This document shows, one piece after another, positions 1 to 11,561 of a DNA stretch of 64,000 nucleotides. The stretch spans positions 806,001 to 870,000 of the forward strand of contig VNKQ01000002.1 in NCBI GenBank assembly GCA_016508695.1, written 5' to 3'. This stretch comes from Hyphodiscus hymeniophilus (Eukaryota; Ascomycota; Leotiomycetes; Helotiales; Hyphodiscaceae). The notes under the pieces are model-generated. The model was not told where the DNA came from and did no database searches. It saw nothing but the letters and a program-made list of their open reading frames with translations. Each line of letters opens with the position of its first letter. Positions within the stretch are counted from its first letter, which is position 1. A program made the translations under genes and the position numbers.

Positions 1-3000
1 CTGCAATCTCTTCCATGTAAGACTCTGCGATGAAGATGCCTTGGGGACCACCAAACCCTCGAAATGCAGTGTTCGACATAGTGTTCGTTTTGGCGAGCCG
101 TCCTCGAACGTGGACATTGGGAATGAGGTAGCAACCATCTATATGGGACAAGGCTCTGTCGCAAACAGCGGCACTAAGATCTTGGGACCATCCAGCATTA
201 CAAAAGATATCTGCATCAAGAGCCTGGAGCTTCCCATCTTTGTTGACACCAACCTTCCAGTGCGCCAAAAAAGGATGTCTTTGACCTGACGTAATCATAT
301 CTTCATCTCGATTAAGCATACATCGGACTGGTCGGCCAGTTTTCTTTGCTGCTAGAGCACAAATGCCAGTCAATTGGACAGATCGAGTCTCTTTGCCTCC
401 GAATCCACCGCCAAGGCGCTTCACTTTGGCAACGACTTTATTGGCGGCCACATTGCATACTTGAGCAACATAGGTTTGGCTGTCAAAAATTCAGCGTCAG
501 TCACCTAGATCGGCGTTGATACTAATAGAAATTCTTGAGATGGGAATTTTCGAAGCACACTTACGTCTCAGTTGGGTTTTGTGTACTGGCGAAAATCTCC
601 ATCTCTCCGTCTTCAAGCTTCGGAATAGCCACACAAGCCTGCGTCTCGAGGTAGAAATGTTCCTGCCCACCCATCCTCGTAACGCCAGTAAAAACATGGT
701 CTGATTTATTGAACGCCTTATCCAGGTCACCTTTGTGGATGTATCGATAATGCTCAAAGAAACTCTCCTTCTCAATAGCTTCCTCGATAGTGAAAATAGC
801 AGGTAATTCCTCATAGTCGACTTTGACTGCTCTTGCTCCAGCGCTAGCTTGAGCAGCGCTACTAGCCAAGATCACTCCAATCGGCTGGCCAGTTGTGAAG
901 ACTTCGTTGACTGCAAAGAAGGTTTCGTCGCAGACGGGAGCTCCCCACCAGTTTGCTTCCGGATTTGGCATATCTGTATGGTCTAACCATTCGACAACGC
1001 CGGGAAGATCCATGGCTGGCGAGTAGTCGACGGATGTGATTTTCGCCCGTGCCTTAGTGGAAAGAACAAGGCATCCGTACCTGTCAAGAATTCAACTTAG
1101 TATTGCCATCGAATGATGAGTTTGAGATGTGAGATAAAAATGTAAGGTACTATCATTTGGCTTAAACGTTCAATTCCTTTGAGCATTTCGGATAGGTAGG
1201 CATCGAGGGAAGAAAAGTGTCTTGTGGCGTGAAACAACTCTTTCAAAGTGTTTTATCGAGAGTAAATCACAACTCAGGGGGACGAGCTAACTTACAGCTC
1301 ATTTTTCTGCACTGGAATATCGTCCGTGTACTGAGCCTCACCACAAGTTTGCTTCAGAGCCGCCACATGTGGGTTAGCTTTCCCAAGAATATTCTGCTGG
1401 TATGCAATCGTGGCGTCTTTATCCTCTTTTCCGATCGATATCATCCTTTGGATTTCAGAAATCACCTCTTCGTCGACATCAGCTGCATTGACTTCTAGTT
1501 TGGAAAGTACTTCGTGGTAGTAGCGGTAGAAGAATCCTAGTGCCAACGATTTTCGATATGTAGCCATTCCTCCCGGTACCCCAAATCTGAGATCGAAATC
1601 TTGCTCTAAAGCATTCATCGTACCCTCAAGAGTAGCTGGATTTGTCAATTTCTTGCCAACAAGATAAGCAGATGCTTTCTTCGCAGCGACCGTGGTAGGA
1701 GCCATTCCACCATAGACAAGATCCGCACTCTCTACTGTATGATCCAAATCATTCAATTTAATTCGAAGAGCGGCATTGACAATCGCAATGTCATCATCCT
1801 TGCGTTTCGACTGTTTGTAGGCTTGGAAATATTCCCCATTTGCACTCGTCACAGGAATGCGGATGCTGGCGATGATGGCGTCCGGCGGGAGTGCGGTTGA
1901 CCGATAGCCCTTGAAGAACTGAGCCATCGGGATCTCAGTTTCTTCATCCAAAGACTTTGCAATAAGAATAGCATTTGATGCTACGAAGACTGGGTTGAGA
2001 TCCGAAATTGGAGACGCTGTTGCCAAATTTCCGGCAGGTGTACCAACGTTCCGGATCTGGCGGCCGGCAAAGTACTTGAGCTGTTTATGAATAGCCTGAA
2101 AGACTTGTCCTCGTACTGGACCGTAGTGCTCGATGGCCTTGAGAGCAGTCGATTCCAAATCCGTCAGGATGACATTTCCTCCAATCTCAAGATGGTCATC
2201 GTTGAAAGAGAATTGCCGCAATTCTGGGATATCACCAACAAAAACTGATGCTGTGTACTGCATGGCCTTGAACTTTATCTCGATCTGAGTTTCTGTACTT
2301 CCCCCAATGATCTTGGCTGACGGATACACGCTCTTGATTTCCAGGAGCTGTTTCATCGTCACGGGACGATACCACCTCTTTCTCTTGTTTCCAAAAGCCA
2401 ACGGTCTAAAGTCGTGTTTTTTTAGGGCAGGTGGGAATATGAGTTCAGTGTCTGGATTGTATTCGATGAATCCAGGGGGTGTGAATTTCTTGATCGGTTG
2501 GGCATCTTTGAAGCTATTACCTTTACAGTATCCTTCGGAGTCACCATTCCCATTCTCCATGCAGCATCCTCCGCCACCATTGACTTTGGCATTTCCACAT
2601 TGTCTTTCAGCACTGAAGGTTTGGGCAGCGTCGAGAATGGGACGATACCCAGTACATCTGCAGAGGTTCCCGTCAAACGCTTCTTCAACGGCATGCTCGG
2701 AAGGGCTCGAGTCGTTTCTCAAAAGAGCATAGAGACTCATCACAATGCCTGGTGTACAGAAACCACATTGAGACCCATTACTCTTTGCAATGCGCTCCTG
2801 GGTAGGATGAGGCCTTTGCGTGTTGCCGATACCCTCTATAGTTATGACATGTTTCCCATCCACACTGACCAAAGGTGCTAAGCAAGCGTTGACGCTGGCA
2901 TGGTATATCTTCTTCGTTGTGGGGTTCCATTGTGAGACCACCACGGTGCAAGCTCCGCAGCCACCCTCAGCACAACCCAGCTTTGTTCCAGTGAGGCCAA

Positions 3001-3172
3001 TGCCCCGCAGATATTCGAGGAGAGTTACTTCGGGATCGATATTATCGATGACGACTCGTGTGCCATTGAGGTAGAACCGAAGTGTATCATCGTAGGAGGT
3101 TGTAACGGAAGAGAGGGACTGGGTGGCAGACGGAGGGACAGCTGGCTCGGGCGTGACGGCAATGGGTGTCAT
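1..3172 (-). CDS. Xanthine dehydrogenase (purine hydroxylase I), 3' end missing
   Basis: Oxidises hypoxanthine to xanthine and xanthine to uric acid in the cytosol (A. nidulans HxA family). Three exons are visible: 3172-1296, 1080-565 and 479-1. The splices join in frame with GTAAGT donors. About 957 residues are present of the roughly 1,350-1,400 usual, so the C-terminal part lies beyond base 1. The N-terminal 2Fe-2S domain carries CAEGGCGAC (Cys 67, 72, 75), and a second cluster domain shows QCGFC and NLCRCTGYRP. A FAD-binding domain (IIGGSTETQ) follows, then the molybdopterin domain with GGGFGGKE and AFRGFGGPQ. ATG 3172 is used because the reading frame upstream of it begins only with a TTG. 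Three GATA sites precede the gene. Identification is very secure; the exact N-terminus is inferred. Confidence 0.97.
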
Positions 3173-4590
3173 TGTAAGCGTTGAAAGGAGTTTTGGATGC
3201 TTCAATCAATCTGAACTATCAGTCGCTCGTCAAGGGGAAGCTTGATTGCAATCTTGAACTTGATAGTTCTTTAATAACTAATCTGCTTCATGTTTGTGCC
3301 ACCATAGAGAGGAATAAAGAGAATGATGAAGACGAAGGATTAGAAATATGTAGATGAAAGACTTCTTGGAAGACTGAGAAGATAATAATTAGGTAGAATA
3401 CCGGCCCAGTCAGTCTTATCTTTGCCATGTCGATTCGGTTTTAGTGGTCTAGGAGGTTTCCGACGTCTCTGCTGCCGCCCCCCGAGCCTGTCAGAACCAC
3501 GCTAGAAGTGGGGTAAAGTCTTAAACAAGATCTTGGTTTATATTGAGTACATAATGCGGTATATTTCAAAATAGCCATGGGTTTCTTGCTTCATTCCTGA
3601 AAGGCACAGATTTATTACCAGTCGGCGACTTCTTCTCTTGTCAAAACGATTCCTCCACCAGCTCTCTTTACAGTCCTCCCAACAGTTCCATTCCTCTGCT
3701 CCTATCAAAACCTAAGGTACTATCGGCGAGCTCCGATATATATCACGTGAGATATGAAGCTCCGGGTAGAAGCCAATCAAATCTCGATAGAATCTCCTGA
3801 ATGTTACTCATTCTTACAGAATCCGTTGACAAGGGTAAGCCGCTGCTGCTAATTAACACTATCTCGACACGATGCTGCAGCTAGGCGCTGATGAACAATG
3901 AAAATCAGGATTCAAAAATTCAGTCATAGAATCAATTTCCTTTCGTACTCGCAGTCAAACTGAACTGAAGAGAGAGCTCAAGCAGTTCTTAGATATAGCA
4001 TAAGTTCAATGTCCAAGTAGCCCTGGCAGTGTTTCCCTTTATTGCTTTGAATCTTCCTTCAAAATGTGCCGATCCTTCTATCATACTCACTTCTTCCTTC
4101 GAAGAGTTCAAATCGCTGGAAAGTTTGCCTACTCTAGAGACTTTGGAGAACCTAATATTCTAGTAAAACGATGAAAGCGAAGCTGGTCTCACCCCTGGGG
4201 CAAATTCTACAGTCAGGCCTCGCTACAACGATACCTGAACTTTTAAGCGATTTGGACTCCAAACATATCCCAATCTTTTGAAAGTTGGAAACGATTGCCC
4301 CCTAAAACCATTTCGCACAAGTTTCAAAACGGCCTGTAATCTTAGGCTCTTCAGATGGATTTGAAAATTGAGCTTATAAGTCGTTCTGCCGAGACCCAAC
4401 TTTAGATCTGACGAGATGCGGATCTCTGGTAGCTTTGGAAGCAACTTATTTTATGTATTGGAAATGATTGTGTCCCAATTGAACCTTTTGATCGGTCATA
4501 TGTCACTGCGTATCAACATTGAACGCGGGTGCTTTCCAAACCGTGCTGCATTCAACTAGACCAATACGTCATACATAGAATGCGAGTAGC
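3173..4590. other. Intergenic region between XDH promoter and IDO 3' end
   Basis: About 1.4 kb holding the XDH promoter (GATA sites at 3261-3421) and the 3' flank of the dioxygenase gene. Short open frames here (for example 4223-4444, minus) show no recognisable domain, and I see no repeat or RNA gene. Confidence 0.6.
3261..3421. promoter_or_regulatory. Cluster of three HGATAR sites upstream of xanthine dehydrogenase
   Basis: TGATAG lies at 3261-3266, AGATAA at 3380-3385 and TTATCT (AGATAA on the other strand) at 3416-3421. That is about 90 to 250 bases upstream of the XDH start codon. HGATAR is the binding site of AreA/NIT2-type GATA activators, which control purine catabolism genes in Aspergillus and Neurospora. 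I found no TCGG-N6-CCGA UaY-type site in this stretch. The sites are visible; their function is inferred. Confidence 0.5.
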
Positions 4591-6114
4591 TCAATAATGA
4601 CACAATCCACCGCCTGCATTATCGTCAATCGCCCAAGTCCCAGCCATGCCGCATAAGTCCATGTCAGCATCAGGATGTTCGTCGATCTTTCCAAGAAAAA
4701 AGTCTCCCCGCCCTTTGCTGCTGTAATCTTTGTTCATGACCCGTCTGGCCCAGGAGTCAATTGCTGGCTCGCCCGTCTCATCACGAGCTTGCTTCAAGAA
4801 TGGAATCAAGGCTGTACCGCCTGTTCCTTTCAAATTCTTTTTGCCGCCCTCGCTCTTATCCTGGCGGGAAGATGTAGCAATGTCGAGCTTGCGTCGAGTG
4901 ACTTCCGGGCTCTTTGAGCGTGATAAAGACCGAGACTCGCGTGATTTGATGATGATATATCGAGAGACAATATTGATGTGTTTGTCACGAAAAGCACGTA
5001 ACATAGCAAGACAAGCATCGTAGGCCAAGGTCAATTCCCGATCGTGAGTATGAGTTTCGACATAATCTCGGATGTTCGAAACCAGTGTGACATCCTCAAG
5101 AAATCGTCGGTGAGGTCCAGGCATGTACTTTCGCATCTCCAGCAGAAAGTTATGCTTAGGTGGAGGGGCAGTCCCTTCAAGCTCACTCTCGGAAGTAGGG
5201 TCTTTCTTTTCACCAGTCGGACGATGCTTAATTCCGAGGATGATATCAAAGAACTGGATGATGGAGCTTTGAGCATTGCTGCCACCACTGTATTCTCGGT
5301 ACTTCTCAGAACCACTTCCATCTTCATAGATCACCCCGTTAGGCAGTCCGGCTTCTCCCATGTTTTTACTTCCGGCGAGAAAAGGTCGGATTCGGTTGTA
5401 GAAAACTTGAGGATCGCAACTCTCATGCATGCGTTGTAAGATGGAGCCCAGATCATCCAGCCTTTCGGCGAATGCTCTGAGACAATGAGTGACTGTGACA
5501 CTGTCGTTGCTCCTGGCTGCTCGTATTGCCGTGAGCATTAGGGGAATTATTGGCCCACCTCGTGCTTCAATGGCAACGGACACGAGGTAGAACCATGACT
5601 CGTCGATAGAGCCAGTGAAAGTCGTGAGGGTGGCGAGATTCTCCAAATTATCAACAGGTTCATCTGCGAACAAAGGCTTGAAGTTCCACAAGCACACTGC
5701 AGCATATGTTGCCACAGGAGGCACTTCAAGGTAGGCAGAGATGTGGATCAACGGAATCGAGATCGCAGCTGGCAGACGCTGAGAAGTTTAGCAAGGCACT
5801 GTTACAAGGTGGTGAACTATTACCTCTGATGGGCTGTCACCACCCCAGATATAGCCATGAGCCATGAAGCACAATAGCGAATACGCTCTTCTCCATTCCG
5901 AATCATGTTCCAGACCGGCAGTAGAGAGAACTGGGAGTCGTTCAATAACCCCGCGCAGACGCTTGCTCAATATCAAGCCTTGGAGATTTGCCACGACAGC
6001 TTCCCATTTGTTGTAGTATGGATCAGGAAGCCTCTCGAGAGGCAGCTCGGCCGGAAGGAAACCATATTCTGGTGAAATTCCGTAATCGCCAAGTTTAGGA
6101 ATGGGTGGGATCAT
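4591..6114 (-). CDS. Indoleamine 2,3-dioxygenase (Bna2/IDO family)
   Basis: Haem enzyme opening the indole ring of tryptophan to N-formylkynurenine, the first step of the kynurenine/de novo NAD route. Two exons, 6114-5824 and 5778-4591, are separated by a 45-bp GT-AG intron and give about 492 residues. Family landmarks appear in order: GFLPAELPL at the N-terminus, LELPP-like LEVPPVATYA, YSGGSNAQSS with the active-site serine-rich loop, and RKYMPGPHRRFL. The proximal haem histidine is near residue 364 in RDKHINIVSRY. The catalytic GTGGT loop precedes LIPFLKQARDETG. Between these last two lies a basic Ser/Arg-rich linker of about 45 residues, common in fungal IDOs. It is divergent from the vps23 gene across 427 bp. 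Confident. Confidence 0.96.
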
Positions 6115-6541
6115 GTCTTCGGGTTTGGACTGAAAGTTCTATGTTCCAGACGCAAGGAGTATACAGATCTTTGTCCGATACTCCTCAGCCGTTTGTAGTA
6201 AGATTTGCGTACTGTTCATACGAAGGCAGTCAATGACGAGAAATGGTGAAGAGGAAGAGAATGTGGAGTGATGATGGTTATATCCTGGGGCGACGGGCAC
6301 CCCCACTAGGACAAGGCTTTGAAATCGAGTAGAGAAATTCGTTGCGACATCGGTTCTAACCGGAACAATGGAATCACCTCTCATTGGACTGTTTTGTGGC
6401 GCTATGGAACATAGTTTCTCCAAGTCCGCTATCACATGACCTTGTACTTACTTGCCAAGACGTCGAGGCTGGTTGTATTATGTTATTACGCTGAAGCTCT
6501 AGCGTTGAAGGAATATACGGAATGATACGACTCAAGCAATA
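6115..6541. promoter_or_regulatory. Shared divergent promoter region of IDO and vps23
   Basis: This 427-bp gap separates two start codons pointing apart, so it must hold both promoters and leaders. I see no clear TATA box or known operator. The open frames inside it on the minus strand look like chance. Confidence 0.5.
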
Positions 6542-8367
6542 ATGGCCGCTGTGAAACAGCAGGTATTGAATTGGCTGTACAGTGTTCTCACTAGTGTATG
6601 TCTTGCTTCCATACAAGACAGTTCCTTCCACTAAACTAATGTTACCTAGGAATATAAAGATGTGAACCGTACATACAACGATGTCGCGCAAACACTCTCA
6701 CACTATTCCTCTCTGTCACCTCGAACCGATGTCTACAGTACGCAGATGCTCTTTCCTTCTCGTCTCTCGAAAGCTGATCAATTACAATAGCTTACGACCA
6801 TGGCGCATCGGCTCTTCTCGTCCATCTCTCGGGCACCCTCCCAGTCATATTTCGAGGCACAACTTATAGGTTTCCAATAGCATTATGGGTCCCCCACAAC
6901 TATCCACACGAGCCTCCTCTGGCATATGTCACGCCTGTCGAGGGAATGATGGTCAGGCCTGGTCAACATGTTGATCCACAGGGAAAGATATATCATCCAT
7001 ATTTGGTGGGCTGGGCAGAATTCTGGGATGTAAGTGTTTCACTGGAGACAATGGTTGACAGCATGCTGATAGACCTGGTTCATTAGAAATCCAACATACT
7101 TGACTTCCTAACCATTTTGCGAGATATCTTTGCCAAAGAGCCTCCTGTCATATCGCGGCAACAACAAAACGGCCCAACTCGCCAACAGCCTGCTCAAATA
7201 CCCCCACCCATACCACCACTTCCTCCTGGTATAGCCCATGCGCCTTCTGCTGTTGCCACTCCCAGTGAGCATCCTCGACCACCTCCTCCGCCTCCAAAAC
7301 CGACAAATAACCCACAATCCTATCCGCAGGGAGGTTCATCGAGACGAGACGGCGGTCCTCCATTACCACCTCTTCCCCAACAAGCCTCTCCCAGAGGTGC
7401 CCAATATGGACCACCAGTACCACAACCTCCGAACGGCAGCGCTCATCCAGCTCATCGAAGCAGCAGCTTGCGATACGAATCCGCCCCTGCTCTACCCCCA
7501 CAACCGCAACGACAACAGGCTTTTCGGGACACCTATAATCCAAGTCCTGTTAGTCCTATAACTCCGCATGAGGACCAATACCGGAGATCGCTACTCCTAT
7601 ACAATCAATCTTACCAGCAGCCGCAAATCACACCTCAAACAGGTCCGCCTCTCAATCAACAACAATACCAACAGCAAATGCCGCCTTCATACCATCAACA
7701 GCAACAAGCCTACCCTGGCCAACCTCCACAATGGCACCAATACCCACCTCCAAATCAACATCAGCTACAACTCAAACCCCCACCTCCACCCGACCTCATG
7801 GATGGACCCCTAACACTGCCGATTCCATCCCAAGCATCAACTAACCTCCCCGCACCGCCCATCCCGCCCAATCCTGAGAAAGATATGCTGTTGCATAAGC
7901 TAGGTCAATCCCTGGTCTCACAACGGCAGCACACTCGCACCCAAACTATCTCTAGCCTCCCTGGCTTAGAGTCGCAACACAAAGCCATGCTCAACGCCCT
8001 CAACAACATGCAAGCCGAGATCCAATCCCTGGAATCTCTAAGCAGCCTTCTAAACTCCAACACAAACATCCTACACAAGGCACTACATGATGCCGACGCA
8101 GTGATAGAATCCAGCCAGCATCGGACAGCACCAAATATCGACGAGATACTGGTAGCGCCTACAGTAGTTGGGAATCAATTGTACGAGCTTGTCTGCGAGG
8201 AAAGGAGTTTGGGGGATGCACTATTCGTGCTTGGACGGGCCGTGGAGAGAGGCGTGGTAAGTCCTGCTGTATTCGCCAAGATGACGAGGACTTTAGCAAG
8301 GGAATGGTATCTGAAGAAGGCTTTGGCGAAGAAGATTGGGAGGGGAATGGGGTTGGCTGTGTATTAG
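6542..8367 (+). CDS. vps23: ESCRT-I subunit Vps23/Tsg101 with UEV domain
   Basis: Endosomal sorting subunit that binds ubiquitinated cargo and PTAP-like motifs for multivesicular-body formation. Four exons: 6542-6595, 6650-6737, 6791-7029 and 7087-8367, giving about 553 residues. The UEV domain fills roughly residues 5-145, with FRGTTYRFPI, WVPHNYPHEPP and HPYLVGWAEFWD. A long Pro/Gln-rich linker (about 150-350) follows. Then comes a predicted coiled coil around ALNNMQAEIQSLESL and a C-terminal steadiness box (ELVCEERSLGDALFVLGRAV, then REWYLKKALAKK). The start was chosen because MAAVKQQVLNWL joins the UEV exon in frame through a clean 54-bp intron. Convergent with the next gene, only 113 bp apart. 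Domain order and length fit the family well. Confidence 0.95.
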
Positions 8368-8480
8368 ATCAGCAGTCTATATGAATCAATGAGTTCACGA
8401 GGCAATCTCCAATGGATAGTGTAGATATTGACAGAGGCACAGTGATTATGTTCCCTTATGCAGATACTACACCAGTCGAA

Positions 8481-10637
8481 CTATGATATGATACGCCCCA
8501 GTGCCCCTCGATCCTTCCACCCAGAATCTCCACTCGAAACCCGTTCTCGGCACAATAGTATCATCCTCTTCATCTCTAGTAAGCGCAGTGGTCTCGGCTC
8601 TGCTAAACCACATTGGGCTTCTCGAACTATAATTCGCACATCCGTATCTTCAGACTCGTCCGTTTCCCCGTCGTTCTGAGCAGATCCAGCTCTAGCAAAA
8701 TTTGGGGCGACGACCATCTTCCAGCGGCCGTTCGTTGCATCGTCGCTATTAACAACTCCCTTTACATCCTGGAGCTCGTCCATTACTGCTTGCACCTCTT
8801 GGCCGTCCAGTCCTCGTTTCTCTAGCTTTCTTCCCATGCCATCCCATGGATCCCCGTATTTGTTCTTGCGGGACGCTATTGGGTTGTCTAGAGACTTGGA
8901 TCGACTGTCCATGCAGCCTTCTTCACATGCTGCTCTAATCCTTGATTTGCTCTCCCATCGCTTTATCTTATCATGAATATTTCCATGGACAGCTTTGTCA
9001 GGCAATGTTGCACATGCCTTTCCTCGCCGCACCAGATCTGGAATGCAGGTGCCGTCCATCTGCTCGGGTTTTGAGCGGATACCCGCAGAGTTCGGCTTGG
9101 AGGATAGAAATGCTCGCACTGGAGATAAGGTGGGTGCCGGGCCCGAGAAGTCTCTCCGCCTAGGCTTTAGAATTTTCGTACTCGCTACTTTCGAGACAGA
9201 CCATGGCCCCGCCTCGAATGACTTAGCAACGACACCTTTCTCTCGCAGCATTTTCATATCATTGTACTTGGACTCCGTAGGTTCCAAGTCGCTGAGAGTC
9301 TTACGAGGATTCGGTATGTCATCAAGCTGACTACCACAGGCAGCATGTTCGAGCTTGAGCTCTGGTTCTACTTCGACTGGGGATTTCAACCCCCGCCTCC
9401 ATTGGATAATCTCGGAATTCTTATCAACTTTCACTGCTTTACTCACAAAACTTACTCGCCTTGCTGGAGGCTCTTGCACCCAAAGTTGACGGCATTTTTC
9501 CTGCGGCAAAGCGTCCTTCTTCAAGGATTCTGTGAATCTCCTAGTTCCATAGAGTGGCCGATGGACAAAGCGACCATTGTCTATTTTTTGGCCCTCTGAG
9601 GACGTAAATGGAGAGATAGGTTGACTCGGTGGGTAAGTTTGTGGCGTCTGCGGAAACGGATTAAAGGCGTTATGCTCTAGAGGCCGTTGTGGCTGAATGC
9701 TGATAGAATTGTTGGGTCTTGTAAATATTGGAGGAGTGTTCAGTTTTGCAGAAACTGTCCTACGCCGCGTTGCACCTGTTGTCGTAGGCGCCAATCGTGG
9801 TGCTTCAGCAACAGTACTTCTATGCTTGGTAGGTTTGTGATCAGAAGGGGTAGTTGGTGCCATATTTCGAAGCATAAAACGACCCGCAGTGCTCGAGGGT
9901 GTCGTCTCTGAGACTGAAGATTCAAGAGTGGGCATTACTTGTTGAGCCTGACGATAAGGACCCGAAGAAGTTGCAAGCTTAGCACGTTGATCAAGTAGTT
10001 TGATCCTCTGTTTGACTGTATTGGTTTCTCCTGTTGTTTTCACGCTATGCATTTCACCGCCAGTGTAGCTTGGTATCCTCGTTCTGAGTTCACTTTTGCT
10101 GGGAGACGGAAGATCGTTCTGAGACACACCGCTCAGCAATCGAGTGTTGCTTGATCTGTTCGGCAATTCGGTTTGCTTCAGTCTTCCCGATACAGACTTC
10201 ATGGGAGTATCGGAAGTGAAAATATCCTCTGGTGGTGAAGCAACCAGGGTATCGACAGGCACCGTCTCCCCAGCATGTCGACTCTTCCGTCTCGGGCTAA
10301 AGATAGTTTCAAGCTTCATAGAAGTTGGGCCATCCAACCCTCCTCTTCGCTTCGTTGACTTTCGAGACATCTGCAATGGAGCCGGGCGCAGGGAGACTTC
10401 CTCAATCTCCTGACTCAATGCATCGAGGGCTTCGAATTTGCTGATGAGAGGGAAGAGACTGTAGGTGGTTTTTTTCGTACGACTCGGTGAATCCGCTTTA
10501 GTTGTTGAGTTTTGTGAAAGTTCATCTTTGAAAGGTGACCTAGGAGAGGACGGCGAATCTTCGGCAAGGTATGAATGAGCCTGTCGCGAAAAGTGAGCGT
10601 ACGGGAGGGATTGATGTGCGTGCGGGGAGTGAGGCAT
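8481..10637 (-). CDS. Hypothetical protein, 718 residues, mostly disordered
   Basis: A single uninterrupted frame of 718 codons starting at a real ATG and ending TAG. I do not recognise a family. The sequence is rich in Ser, Pro, Arg and Lys and looks disordered over most of its length. It has several basic SPRRKS-like stretches near the N-terminus (about residues 90-120) and a more structured, charged segment near residues 560-650 (DKIKRWESKSR, then DPWDGMGRKLEKRGL and EVQAVMDELQDVKG). No signal peptide or membrane segment is seen. The length of the frame argues that it is a real gene. The repeated basic-Ser/Pro motifs would suit a nuclear or cytoskeletal phosphoprotein, but that is only inference. 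Confidence 0.8.
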   Translation of the reverse strand: MPHSPHAHQSLPYAHFSRQAHSYLAEDSPSSPRSPFKDELSQNSTTKADSPSRTKKTTYSLFPLISKFEALDALSQEIEEVSLRPAPLQMSRKSTKRRGGLDGPTSMKLETIFSPRRKSRHAGETVPVDTLVASPPEDIFTSDTPMKSVSGRLKQTELPNRSSNTRLLSGVSQNDLPSPSKSELRTRIPSYTGGEMHSVKTTGETNTVKQRIKLLDQRAKLATSSGPYRQAQQVMPTLESSVSETTPSSTAGRFMLRNMAPTTPSDHKPTKHRSTVAEAPRLAPTTTGATRRRTVSAKLNTPPIFTRPNNSISIQPQRPLEHNAFNPFPQTPQTYPPSQPISPFTSSEGQKIDNGRFVHRPLYGTRRFTESLKKDALPQEKCRQLWVQEPPARRVSFVSKAVKVDKNSEIIQWRRGLKSPVEVEPELKLEHAACGSQLDDIPNPRKTLSDLEPTESKYNDMKMLREKGVVAKSFEAGPWSVSKVASTKILKPRRRDFSGPAPTLSPVRAFLSSKPNSAGIRSKPEQMDGTCIPDLVRRGKACATLPDKAVHGNIHDKIKRWESKSRIRAACEEGCMDSRSKSLDNPIASRKNKYGDPWDGMGRKLEKRGLDGQEVQAVMDELQDVKGVVNSDDATNGRWKMVVAPNFARAGSAQNDGETDESEDTDVRIIVREAQCGLAEPRPLRLLEMKRMILLCRERVSSGDSGWKDRGALGRIIS

Positions 10638-11561
10638 GGCTGAACTCGTTCTCCAACACCTAAATGTATTAAGCGGTGGGGGGTGAAGAAGAACGAGAGG
10701 CCGAAGAACTGTAGAATATGTCTCTAAGACTGCGTTTGTGACATGATTCGTATGCGCAAGGAGGAAATCTGTTTTGAGACCATAATGATGAACAAGTGAC
10801 TGAGAATAGAAATGGAAGGATACTCAAACATATTACGGATGGCTAACTTACCTCCTTCCTTGATGGGCTTAGGAATGGACGTTGATAGACCCTTCCCATT
10901 CGAGCTTCTCATACTTAAGATGCCACCCATCACTAAGAACAGATCGGAACTGGAGGAAGAAATTTTCGTATCCGACTTTCTCAAGCCAGCTCGAAAACGT
11001 GAATTGAGCAATTGGGACATACAGAGAATGCGGCGAGACAAAACTTAATAAGCTAAACATTTTCACCAATTTATTCACCCTAAGAGATAGAACAAAATAT
11101 TGCCACGAGACTTCAAGAAAGAAAAAAAAACTCCGAGAGTCACTCCCCCTCGCCCGCATGTCTTGATTGACAGGAGGGGGGGGAGGGGAGAAAAGCCTAG
11201 TCGAGAAAGGGTTTTGCTTTTGCTTCGTGGGGAGAAGGTAAACTTACAGACCGAAATCCCGGGCCATAAGATGCCTATCTCTGGCGTTAGAGATAGACTT
11301 TTTCCGTGGTGTCAAACAAGTATTACCTCGTTTGACAAAAGGAGATAACTTTTATTGATATATAAGGGTGAATGTGAGATGGGACGGCATATTACGTTGT
11401 GAAGTAGAATCGGCTTAGGTACCTACCTACCCACCTGGTACGTGAATTGGGAAGAAACAGGACGGTGTCTTATCAATGAGCATTTGGTAAACTTCATGAG
11501 CTGGTTTGATTTCCGAAAAGGTGGGATCATGTTTTCAATTTCCGGATGAGGGATACTCCCC
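10638..11561. other. Intergenic region upstream of the 718-residue gene
   Basis: About 920 bp with the presumed promoter of the minus-strand hypothetical gene and the 3' flank of the aldo/keto reductase. It contains an A-rich tract near 11115-11130 and a G-rich tract near 11172-11190, plus a short ACCT-type repeat near 11418-11435. No gene recognised. Confidence 0.5.

Noticed and set aside
1..6114. XDH and IDO as part of a catabolic gene cluster
   Set aside because: They act in different pathways (purines, tryptophan) and no further pathway genes flank them; neighbouring placement alone is not evidence.
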